This document shows, in pieces, positions 6,986-13,337 of a stretch of 64,000 bases of DNA (position 1 is the stretch's first letter; the number at the start of each line of letters is the position of its first letter). Made by a program: the position numbers and the translations under genes. The stretch spans positions 1 to 64,000 of the forward strand of contig NZ_PVTD01000004.1 in NCBI RefSeq assembly GCF_003003255.1, given 5' to 3'. Origin of the DNA: Aliiruegeria haliotis. GTDB taxonomy: Bacteria; Pseudomonadota; Alphaproteobacteria; Rhodobacterales; Rhodobacteraceae. Below the pieces are notes generated by a model that was not told where the DNA came from, did not search any database, and saw only the letters and a list, made by a program, of their open reading frames with translations.

Positions 6986-8320
6986 ATGCACCATCCTCAG
7001 ATCGCCCAGCGGGTGTTCAACACGCCGCTGCTGGTGGAGCCTGCCAAGGCCGCGGCCTTCCTGACCGGCCTCGGTCCCCGCATTGCCGGACAGGAGATCG
7101 CTTTCGCGGGCTTGGGGCTCAATAAGGCCGATGTCGTGCGCGCCGCGGCGCGGGCGCAGGCATCCCTCCTTGCCGGAAATACAACCAGGCAAACCGGAGA
7201 ACAGCCGGACCGGCCCTATGCGCTCACGGATGGCGTTGCCGTCATCCCCATCGCCGGCACGCTGGTGCATCGCGGTGCCTGGATCGGCCAGTCCTCCGGG
7301 CTGACGTCTTACGAGGGGATCGCCACGCAGATCGACACTGCGCTGGGCGACCCGGAGGTCCGGGGCATTGCGCTGGAGATCGACAGCTTCGGCGGAGAGG
7401 TCGCCGGCGCCTTTGACCTCGCCGATCGCATCCGCGCGGCCCGGGATGTCAAACCGGTGCAGGCCTTCGTCGCGGACCATGCGCTCTCCGCCGGCTACGC
7501 GCTCGCCTCCCAGGCCGACCGGATCGTGCTGTCGCGCACCGGCGCCGTCGGCAGCATCGGCGTGGTGCTGATGCACACTGACATGAGCGGCATGCTGGCG
7601 GCAAAAGGCCTCGCGGTCACGCTGGTCTATGCCGGGGCCCACAAGGCCGACGGTAATCCCTATGAGCCGTTGCCCGAACCTGTCCGGGACCGGCTGCAGG
7701 CCGAGCTCGAAGACCTGCGGGCCCTTTTTGCCGGGACCGTCGCGGCAGGACGTGGAGACAGGCTGACCAGCGGGGCAGCTCTTGCCACCGAGGCCGCCGT
7801 GGTCCGCGGCACAGACGCTGTGACCGCCGGCCTCGCCGATGCCGTTGTCGACCCGCGGAGCGCTTTCGCCGGGTTCGTTTCCGAACTGAACGCGCGCGGG
7901 GCCGCAGCCCTCCCGAAACACTCACCACTCACGATCGAATCCCAGCAGGAGACCCCAATGACCGAACAGACTGACGCGGCCCCGTCCGTTGCGGAAACGC
8001 CGACTATCGCGGAACTGGCTCCCGCGGCCGAGAATGAGGCGCCGACCGCAGCGGCCCCCGATGCCGACGCCATCCGTGCCGAAGCCGCCGAGGTGGCGCA
8101 GATCTGCGCCCAGGCCGGGCGTCTCGGCCTCTCGATCGACGCTGCCGATTCCGTCCGGCGTGGCCTGAAACCCGACGCCCTGCGCACGAAGATCCTTGGA
8201 GATCTCGCCGCCGCCGGTGACGCGGCCGGCATCCATGCCGCCGCCCCCGCAGCGACACCGCCCGCGGAAAGCCCGATCGTAGCGGCAGCACGCCGCGCCG
8301 CCGGCACCGCCGAGCGCTGA
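6986..8320 (+). CDS. S49-family head maturation protease (lambda gpC-like)
   Basis: 444 residues from MHHPQIAQR. The protease domain (about 60-300) has the SppA/S49 layout: DSFGGEVAGAF, the nucleophile Ser168 in HALSAGYALAS, VGSIGVV, and the general base Lys220 in GAHKADGNPY. The Ser-Lys spacing of 52 is normal for the family. It cleaves portal and scaffold proteins during prohead maturation. The Ala/Pro/Glu-rich C-terminal 120 residues follow an internal start and are treated separately. The frame is open upstream, but residues before 6986 read through the antitoxin promoter. The SD before 6986 is weak. Confidence 0.88.
   Translation: MHHPQIAQRVFNTPLLVEPAKAAAFLTGLGPRIAGQEIAFAGLGLNKADVVRAAARAQASLLAGNTTRQTGEQPDRPYALTDGVAVIPIAGTLVHRGAWIGQSSGLTSYEGIATQIDTALGDPEVRGIALEIDSFGGEVAGAFDLADRIRAARDVKPVQAFVADHALSAGYALASQADRIVLSRTGAVGSIGVVLMHTDMSGMLAAKGLAVTLVYAGAHKADGNPYEPLPEPVRDRLQAELEDLRALFAGTVAAGRGDRLTSGAALATEAAVVRGTDAVTAGLADAVVDPRSAFAGFVSELNARGAAALPKHSPLTIESQQETPMTEQTDAAPSVAETPTIAELAPAAENEAPTAAAPDADAIRAEAAEVAQICAQAGRLGLSIDAADSVRRGLKPDALRTKILGDLAAAGDAAGIHAAAPAATPPAESPIVAAARRAAGTAER
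7958..8320 (+). CDS. Putative nested scaffold protein (lambda Nu3-like)
   Basis: An in-frame ATG at 7958 has a strong SD, AGCAGGAG (7944-7951), 6 nt upstream, far better than the SD of the full protease. The 120-residue product is rich in Ala, Glu and Pro (TIAELAPAAENEAPTAAAPD), then helical (RAEAAEVAQICAQAGRLGLS), as expected of a scaffold. In lambda, Nu3 begins inside the 3' end of gene C in the same frame, and the position here is equivalent. Inference from sequence and synteny. Confidence 0.55.
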   Translation: MTEQTDAAPSVAETPTIAELAPAAENEAPTAAAPDADAIRAEAAEVAQICAQAGRLGLSIDAADSVRRGLKPDALRTKILGDLAAAGDAAGIHAAAPAATPPAESPIVAAARRAAGTAER

Positions 8321-8348
8321 GCTTCTCTCTCACCCCGGAGACTGATCC

Positions 8349-8729
8349 ATGAGTCCTCTCATCCAGCCGCCCTCGATGGGCGACGCCCTCAAATACGAGG
8401 TCAATCCGAACTACACCCGCGAGACCGTCACCCTGCTGCAGGGCATGGAATATCCCGTGGGCTCGGTCCTCGGCCGCATCACCGCCAGCGGCAAGTACAC
8501 GCTGGCGACTGATGGCGGTTCCGATGGTGCCGAAACGGCCGTCGGCGTTCTGCTCTATGCCGTTGACACCACGCTGGCCGACGCCACCGGAATCGTGCTG
8601 ATGCGCGGCCCCGCGATCGTCGCCCGCGAGGGCCTCGCCTTTGACGGCACCGTCGATGACGCGACCAAGATCGCCACCAAGCATTCCGAGCTCGCCGCCG
8701 CCGGCATCCTCGTGCGCGACAGCGCCTGA
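8349..8729 (+). CDS. Head decoration protein (lambda gpD-like)
   Basis: 126 residues. It resembles the gpD decoration family: ETVTLLQGMEYPVGSVLGRI near the N-terminus, AVGVLLYAVDTT in the middle and GPAIVAREGLAFDG towards the C-terminus, a mainly beta protein. gpD trimers sit on the expanded capsid and stabilise it against DNA pressure. It lies between the protease/scaffold and the capsid gene, the lambda C-Nu3-D-E order. Confidence 0.87.
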   Translation: MSPLIQPPSMGDALKYEVNPNYTRETVTLLQGMEYPVGSVLGRITASGKYTLATDGGSDGAETAVGVLLYAVDTTLADATGIVLMRGPAIVAREGLAFDGTVDDATKIATKHSELAAAGILVRDSA

Positions 8730-8751
8730 TCCATCCCTTCCGGAGCACCCC

Positions 8752-9774
8752 ATGACCATCATCCGCAATCCGTTTGACGCCGGCGGCTATTCGCTGGCGG
8801 AGATGACGCAGGCCATCAACATCCTGCCGAACCTCTACACCCGCCTCGCGCAGATCGGCCTATTCGCCTTTGAGGGCGTGACCCAGCGGTCCGTCATCAT
8901 CGAGCAGATGGAGGGCGTTCTGAACCTGCTGCCGTCCGTCCCGCTCGGTGGCCCGGCCACGGTTGGCACGCGAGAAGGCCGCTCGATGCGCAGCTTCGCG
9001 CTGCCCTGGATTCCCCATGACGATGTGATCCTGCCGGCCGACATCCAGGGCACGCCCGCCTTCGGTACGGCGGACACTGCCGATCCGCTGGTGCAAGTGA
9101 TGAACCGCAAGCTCACGCTGATGCGGCGCAAGCATGCCCAGACCCGGGAATACATGGAGATGAACGCGCTCCGCGGCATCGTGAAGGACGGCGCCGGCAC
9201 GACGCTCTACAACTACTTCACTGAGTTTGGCCTGACCCAGATCTCGGTCGACTTCCTGCTCGGTACGGCTGGGACCAATGTACAGGGCAAGGTGCGCGAG
9301 GTGCTGCGTGCCATGGAGGACAACCTGCTCGGCGAAAGCATGTCCGGTGTCCATGCGCTGGTGAGCCCGGAGTTCTTCGACAAGCTGATCTCCCATGCCA
9401 AAACCGAGGAGGCCTACAAGTTCTACGCCGCCACTGGCGCCCAGCCGCTGCGCCAGGACGTGCGCCGCAACTTCCCCTTCGCCGGCATCCTCTTCGAGGA
9501 ATACACCGGCAGCGTCACGCTCTCGACCAAGGCCACCGAGCGCCTGATCCCGGAAGGTGAAGGCATCGCCTTCCCGCTGGGGACCAGTGACACCTTCACC
9601 ACCTATGGCGGGCCAGCGAACCTGCTGGAGACCGCCAACACGATCGGCCTGCCGCTTTACGCTCGCCAGCATCTCGACGAGAAGGGCCGCTGGATCGACC
9701 TGATGACCGAGGCCTCGATCCTGCCGGTTAACAAGCGCCCGAAACTGGCGATCCGGCTGCATTCGTCGAACTAG
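8752..9774 (+). CDS. Major capsid protein (lambda gpE family)
   Basis: 340 residues, the same length as lambda E (341). Typical stretches are FDAGGYSLAEMTQAINILPN, EGRSMRSFALPWIPHDDVI, REYMEMNALRGIVKDGAG, GVHALVSPEFFDKLI and EGIAFPLGTSDTFTTYGGPA. It folds as an HK97-type shell protein. The start at 8752 has CGGAG upstream; the longer frame to 8641 overlaps the decoration gene and is not used. Confidence 0.92.
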   Translation: MTIIRNPFDAGGYSLAEMTQAINILPNLYTRLAQIGLFAFEGVTQRSVIIEQMEGVLNLLPSVPLGGPATVGTREGRSMRSFALPWIPHDDVILPADIQGTPAFGTADTADPLVQVMNRKLTLMRRKHAQTREYMEMNALRGIVKDGAGTTLYNYFTEFGLTQISVDFLLGTAGTNVQGKVREVLRAMEDNLLGESMSGVHALVSPEFFDKLISHAKTEEAYKFYAATGAQPLRQDVRRNFPFAGILFEEYTGSVTLSTKATERLIPEGEGIAFPLGTSDTFTTYGGPANLLETANTIGLPLYARQHLDEKGRWIDLMTEASILPVNKRPKLAIRLHSSN

Positions 9775-9779
9775 GTCCG

Positions 9780-10094
9780 ATGACTGCCTTTGCCGCCGCG
9801 CTGGACCGGATCTTCGGTCATGCCGACATGGCCACGGATGCCGTCTGGATCTCCGCGGCCACATCGGAGGAGCGCACGGTCCGGGTCATGCAGAAGGGAC
9901 CGGACCGGATCACCGGCTTTGGCGATGCCCGGATCCTCTCCGACACGACCACAATCGACGTCCGGGTCGGGGAGCTGCCTGCGCCGCGATCGGGAGACCT
10001 GATCATCCTCGGCGCCGACAGTTTCGTGGTTCAGGGAGAACCCATCCGGGATCGCGAGCGGCTGATCTGGACGCTGGATCTGAGGCCGGCATGA
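9780..10094 (+). CDS. Head-tail attachment protein (FII-like, by position)
   Basis: 104 residues, mainly beta. The N-terminus TAFAAALDRIFGHADMATDA is followed by GDARILSDTTTIDVRVGELP and GDLIILGADSFVVQGEP, the pattern of small phage head-tail joining proteins in Rhodobacteraceae phages. It starts 5 nt after the capsid stop and overlaps the next gene by 4 bp (ATGA). Assignment to the lambda FII role rests on size and gene order more than on sequence. Confidence 0.65.
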   Translation: MTAFAAALDRIFGHADMATDAVWISAATSEERTVRVMQKGPDRITGFGDARILSDTTTIDVRVGELPAPRSGDLIILGADSFVVQGEPIRDRERLIWTLDLRPA

Positions 10095-10723
10095 AGCTCA
10101 AGCTCGAAGTCACACCGGACCTCGTCGCCGCCATGGCAGCCGAGATTGCGGCCGGCGAGAAGGCGGTCACCGCCGCCATGCGCGAGGCTGGCACCGGGCT
10201 CAAGACCGCCTGGCGTGGGCAGATCACCGGTGCCGGGCTCGGGCGGCGGCTGGCGAACTCGATCCGGATCCAGACCTACCCGAAGTCGGGTGAAAGCCTG
10301 AGTGCCGCGGCACTGGTCTGGTCCAAGGCGCCGGTGATCATTGGCGCCCACGACACCGGCCGGTTCATTCGCTCGAAAGATGGGTTCTGGTTGGCGATCC
10401 CGCTCGAAGCGGCGGGAAAGGGCTTCAGGGGCGGTCGGATCACCCCTGGTGAATGGGAACGAAGGCGCGGGCTGCGGCTGCGGTTCGTCTATCGCCGGCG
10501 CGGGCCGAGCCTGCTGGTGGCTGACGGGCGGCTGAACACGCGGCGCCTGGGCGTGGCGTCGCGGTCAAAGACCGGTCGCGGGCGGGCCACGGTGCCGGTC
10601 TTCCTATTGGTCCCGCAGGTCAGGCTACCGAAGCGGTTGGATCTGGACCGGGATGCCGAGCGGGCGATCGACAGCGTGCCGGGGCTGATCGTGGCAAACT
10701 GGGTGGAGGGCAGAATCGGATGA
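10091..10723 (+). CDS. DUF6441-type minor tail/connector protein (gpZ-like position)
   Basis: 210 residues. It has an N-terminal helix (LVAAMAAEIAAGEKAVTAAM), a WRGQITGAGLG turn, a conserved-looking HDTGRFIRSKDGFWLAIPLE core, and a basic central region (GEWERRRGLRLRFVYRRRGP). The C-terminal VPVFLLVPQVRLPKRLDLDRD resembles the DUF6441 family of phage tail completion proteins. It occupies the place of lambda Z. Start ATGA-coupled to the upstream gene. Confidence 0.65.
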   Translation: MKLKLEVTPDLVAAMAAEIAAGEKAVTAAMREAGTGLKTAWRGQITGAGLGRRLANSIRIQTYPKSGESLSAAALVWSKAPVIIGAHDTGRFIRSKDGFWLAIPLEAAGKGFRGGRITPGEWERRRGLRLRFVYRRRGPSLLVADGRLNTRRLGVASRSKTGRGRATVPVFLLVPQVRLPKRLDLDRDAERAIDSVPGLIVANWVEGRIG

Positions 10724-10740
10724 GGGCGGTAATACGCTCA

Positions 10741-11232
10741 CTATGCCGCGTTGAAGTCGAGGATACGCGTCAGAACGATTGTCGCATGTTCGAAGTTCCG
10801 CTGCTGATCACGCATTTCATATGCCCATTTGATCCCGTGAAAGAGGTTATTTCGCAAGCGAAAGGCAATGATGAGTAGTGCTTTGGCGATCTCGCCCGGC
10901 ACGACGTCATCTTCCAACAAAACGGCCTCGACGAGTTCACGTCGGTCGTTCCTTCTGAAGTTCAGCCTCTGAAACTTGTGGTTGGTTCCACCGTCTGACA
11001 CGTATCTCTGTCGAAAATGCAGTAGAGCATTGGCAAAGGGTTCAGCTGATCTGAAGTTTTGTTCGTTCTGATCGACAAAACGCACGATGGCATTCGCGTT
11101 GGCATTTGTCGCAAGAGCTCGCGCCTCGAAGACGCTCCAAACGATAGAAAAGCCGGCTACGGCAGATCGCTCTCCGTCTGAGAGTTCCTGGTAACCCGGT
11201 TGAGTTCGTTCAAGCCATTCTTCTGCAAGCAT
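10741..11232 (-). CDS. Putative HEPN-domain protein (cargo gene)
   Basis: 163 residues from MLAEEWLERT; the frame extends to 11355 but that part overlaps the tail terminator gene. The protein is all-alpha. Near the C-terminus it carries RLRNNLFHGIKW, in which Arg127-x4-His132 matches the Rx4-6H signature of HEPN RNases, and its first half is a helical bundle. HEPN domains act in toxin-antitoxin and anti-phage systems as RNases. The coding stretch is visibly richer in A+T than its neighbours and lies in reverse between the Z-like and U-like genes, which points to separate acquisition. No antitoxin partner is visible. The family call is an inference from the motif. Confidence 0.6.
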   Translation of the reverse strand: MLAEEWLERTQPGYQELSDGERSAVAGFSIVWSVFEARALATNANANAIVRFVDQNEQNFRSAEPFANALLHFRQRYVSDGGTNHKFQRLNFRRNDRRELVEAVLLEDDVVPGEIAKALLIIAFRLRNNLFHGIKWAYEMRDQQRNFEHATIVLTRILDFNAA

Positions 11233-11290
11233 CACGCACCCAAATTCATCCCGTGCACACAATAACCAAGATCTCAGGTTTCTAAAACCA

Positions 11291-11710
11291 ATGCCCACCC
11301 ACCGCGAAACCATCCTCGCCGCGCTGCATTCGCGGCTCTCGGCGCTGCCCGCCACTGCCCTGCGCGGCGAGGTGCTGCCGGAACGCGTCCCGGCCGACGG
11401 CCTGCTGATCCTGCGCGACGGCGAGCCGGGGGAGCCCGAGGTGACGCTGTCGCCGCTCGCCTACCATTACCAGCACCGGGCCGAGATCGAGGCGGTCGTG
11501 CAGGGTGCCGAGCGTGACGCGGGCTTCGACACGCTATGCAGCAGCATAAGCACATCGCTCGCGACTGACCGGACGCTGGGCGGGCTCTGCGACTGGGTCG
11601 AGGCGGAAGCGCCCCGGCCTGTCGACCTGCCGGTCGAGGGTGCTGCGAGCCTGAAGGCGGCGGTCATACCCGTCATCCTGCACTACACCACCGCCGACCC
11701 GCTCGGCTGA
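11291..11710 (+). CDS. Tail terminator/completion protein (U-like position)
   Basis: 139 residues. The start MPTHRETILAALHSRLSALP, followed by RVPADGLLILRDGEPGEPEV and HRAEIEAVVQGAERDAGFD, is the pattern of alphaproteobacterial phage tail terminator proteins, which cap the tail tube. The C-terminal AAVIPVILHYTTADPLG strand fits this fold. No clear SD precedes it, perhaps because the HEPN insertion moved the region. Its place before the tail tube gene matches lambda U-V. Confidence 0.65.
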   Translation: MPTHRETILAALHSRLSALPATALRGEVLPERVPADGLLILRDGEPGEPEVTLSPLAYHYQHRAEIEAVVQGAERDAGFDTLCSSISTSLATDRTLGGLCDWVEAEAPRPVDLPVEGAASLKAAVIPVILHYTTADPLG

Positions 11711-11734
11711 CCCCACGCACAACAGGAGAACAAG

Positions 11735-12673
11735 ATGGCACGAGCCCAGGGGGCGCGGGCGCAGATGGCGCTTGCGTTCGAGACCGTCTATGGCACGCCG
11801 CCCGCGAGCGGCTTCACCAAGATGCCCTTTGCCAGCACGACGCTTGGTGCCGAGCAGCCGCTGCTGAACTCGGAGCTTCTGGGCTATGGGCGCGATCCGC
11901 TGGCGCCGATCAAGGACGCGGTGACGGCCGACGGCGATGTCGTCGTGCCGCTCGATGCCGAGGCATTCGGCTTCTGGCTGAAGGCGGCTTTCGGTGCACC
12001 GACTACGACCGGCACCGGCCCCTGGACGCATGAGTTTCAGTCCGGCGCCTGGACGCTGCCCAGCCTCTCGATCGAGACCGGAATGCCGGAGGTGCCGCGC
12101 TATGCGATGTATTCAGGTTGCGTGCTCGACCAGCTGACCTGGCAGATGCAGCGCTCGGGACTGCTCACTGCAACGGCGCGCCTGGTGGCGCAGGGCGAGA
12201 CGGTGGACACAGCCACCGCTGCCGGTACGCTCGCCGACCTGGAACTGAATCGCTTCGGCCATTTCAACGGGGCGATCACGCGGAACGGCTCGGCGCTGGG
12301 CAACGTGGTCTCGGCCGATATCACCTATGCCAACAATCTCGACCGGATCGAGACGATCCGTGACGATGGGCGCATCGATGGGGCGGACCCGTCCATCGCC
12401 GCGCTGACCGGCTCGATCGAGGTGCGCTTCGCCGACAGCACGCTGGTGACCCAGGCGATCAATGGTGAGGCCTGCGAGCTGGAGTTCGGTTACGCACTGC
12501 CCTCGGGCGAGAGTTTCACCTTCACCGCGCACGCCGTCTACCTGCCGCGCCCGCGGATCGAGATCTCGGGCCCGCAGGGCGTGCAGGCCACATTCGACTG
12601 GCAAGCCGCGCGCGACAGCGTGGTCGGCCGGATGTGCAGCGCCACCCTGATCAACAACACGGAGACGTTCTGA
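11735..12673 (+). CDS. Major tail tube protein (gpV-like)
   Basis: 312 residues. It begins ARAQGARAQMALAFETVYGT and continues with LNSELLGYGRDP, DAEAFGFWLKAAFG and EVPRYAMYSGCVLDQLTW, all typical of long-tailed phage tail tube proteins. The C-terminal part (EISGPQGVQATFDWQAARDS) is a beta strand repeat closing the domain. SD AGGAGAA lies about 6 nt before the ATG. Its stop overlaps the start of the next gene (TGATG). It polymerises into the tail tube around the tape measure. Confidence 0.85.
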   Translation: MARAQGARAQMALAFETVYGTPPASGFTKMPFASTTLGAEQPLLNSELLGYGRDPLAPIKDAVTADGDVVVPLDAEAFGFWLKAAFGAPTTTGTGPWTHEFQSGAWTLPSLSIETGMPEVPRYAMYSGCVLDQLTWQMQRSGLLTATARLVAQGETVDTATAAGTLADLELNRFGHFNGAITRNGSALGNVVSADITYANNLDRIETIRDDGRIDGADPSIAALTGSIEVRFADSTLVTQAINGEACELEFGYALPSGESFTFTAHAVYLPRPRIEISGPQGVQATFDWQAARDSVVGRMCSATLINNTETF

Positions 12674-13110
12674 TGCTCACGCTCGATCTGACGAATGAAC
12701 CGCGCTGGCATGACCTTGCCCCCGGCGTCCGGTTGCAGTTGCGCCCGCTGACCACCGCGCTGATGGTGGCGACGCGCAGCGATCCTGACGTCGAGGCTGT
12801 ACACGAGGAGGCCTCCGACGAGGAGCGCGCGGTGGCCTTCGCAAAGGCGCTGGCCCGGCGGGCGGTGCTCGTCTGGGAAGGTGTCGGCGACGCCGACGGC
12901 AATGCCATCGAGCCCAGCTCCGATGCCATCGACGCGCTTCTCGACATCTGGCCGATCTTCGAGGCCTTCCAGCTGACCTACGTCTCGAAGGGCCTGCTAC
13001 TGGAACAGGAAAAAAACGCCTCCGCGCTCTCGCCGAATGGTCCTTCGGTGGGGGCGACCGATATTGCAGCGCCTGTGCAGGGCACTGCGACGACTGCCCC
13101 GCAAGGCTGA
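12673..13110 (+). CDS. Tail assembly chaperone G
   Basis: 145 residues. The globular N-terminal 115 residues (LTLDLTNEPRWHDLAPGVRL, then a helical part with LDIWPIFEAFQLTYVSKGLL) look like phage tail assembly chaperones. The last 30 residues after the A-rich run are low-complexity Ser/Pro/Thr/Ala, as in the non-frameshifted G protein of lambda. The start ATG overlaps the tail tube stop. It lies directly before the tape measure operon segment, the lambda G/T position. The heptamer at 13011-13017 probably diverts a fraction of ribosomes into the next ORF. Confidence 0.8.
   Translation: MLTLDLTNEPRWHDLAPGVRLQLRPLTTALMVATRSDPDVEAVHEEASDEERAVAFAKALARRAVLVWEGVGDADGNAIEPSSDAIDALLDIWPIFEAFQLTYVSKGLLLEQEKNASALSPNGPSVGATDIAAPVQGTATTAPQG
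13011..13017 (+). promoter_or_regulatory. Candidate programmed -1 frameshift site A AAA AAC
   Basis: In the G frame the codons are GAA-AAA-AAC, so the last A of GAA starts a canonical X-XXY-YYZ slippery heptamer. After a -1 slip on AAC the frame continues from 13017 without a stop through 36 codons into the ATG at 13125 and on to 13337. The fusion would be 221 residues: 115 of G, 36 of linker and 70 of T. The linker contains a C-x2-C-x3-C-x2-C cluster (13065-13097). The T ORF has no SD before its own ATG, which supports expression through the slip. Confidence 0.75.
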
Positions 13111-13124
13111 ACGAACCGCTCACA

Positions 13125-13337
13125 ATGGAAGGTTGGCAGGTCTGGGATCTGGTCGGCCGCCTCGGTGGCCAGCTCCGGGTTCTGCCCGGTGCTGTCATCG
13201 GCTGGGATCTGGCCGCCGCGCTTGCACTCGCCGATGCGCTCGGAGTGCCGCCGGTCGCAGCAGCCGAACTGCTGCCCGTCATCGAAGCGGTGATGGTGGC
13301 CAAACTCAACGAGCAAATGGATCACGCCAATGGCTGA
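13125..13337 (+). CDS. Tail chaperone T segment (DUF7697-like), probably made as G-T fusion
   Basis: 70 residues from its own ATG, but open upstream to 13017 in the same frame. Conserved-looking sequence begins before the ATG (CPARLNEPLTMEGWQVWDL), so the ATG is unlikely to be the true start. It contains EGWQVWDLVGRLGGQLRVLP and a helical tail (AAAELLPVIEAVMVAKLNEQ). By analogy with lambda GT, the T part recruits the tail tube protein to the tape measure. It overlaps the tape measure start by 8 bp. Confidence 0.75.
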   Translation: MEGWQVWDLVGRLGGQLRVLPGAVIGWDLAAALALADALGVPPVAAAELLPVIEAVMVAKLNEQMDHANG

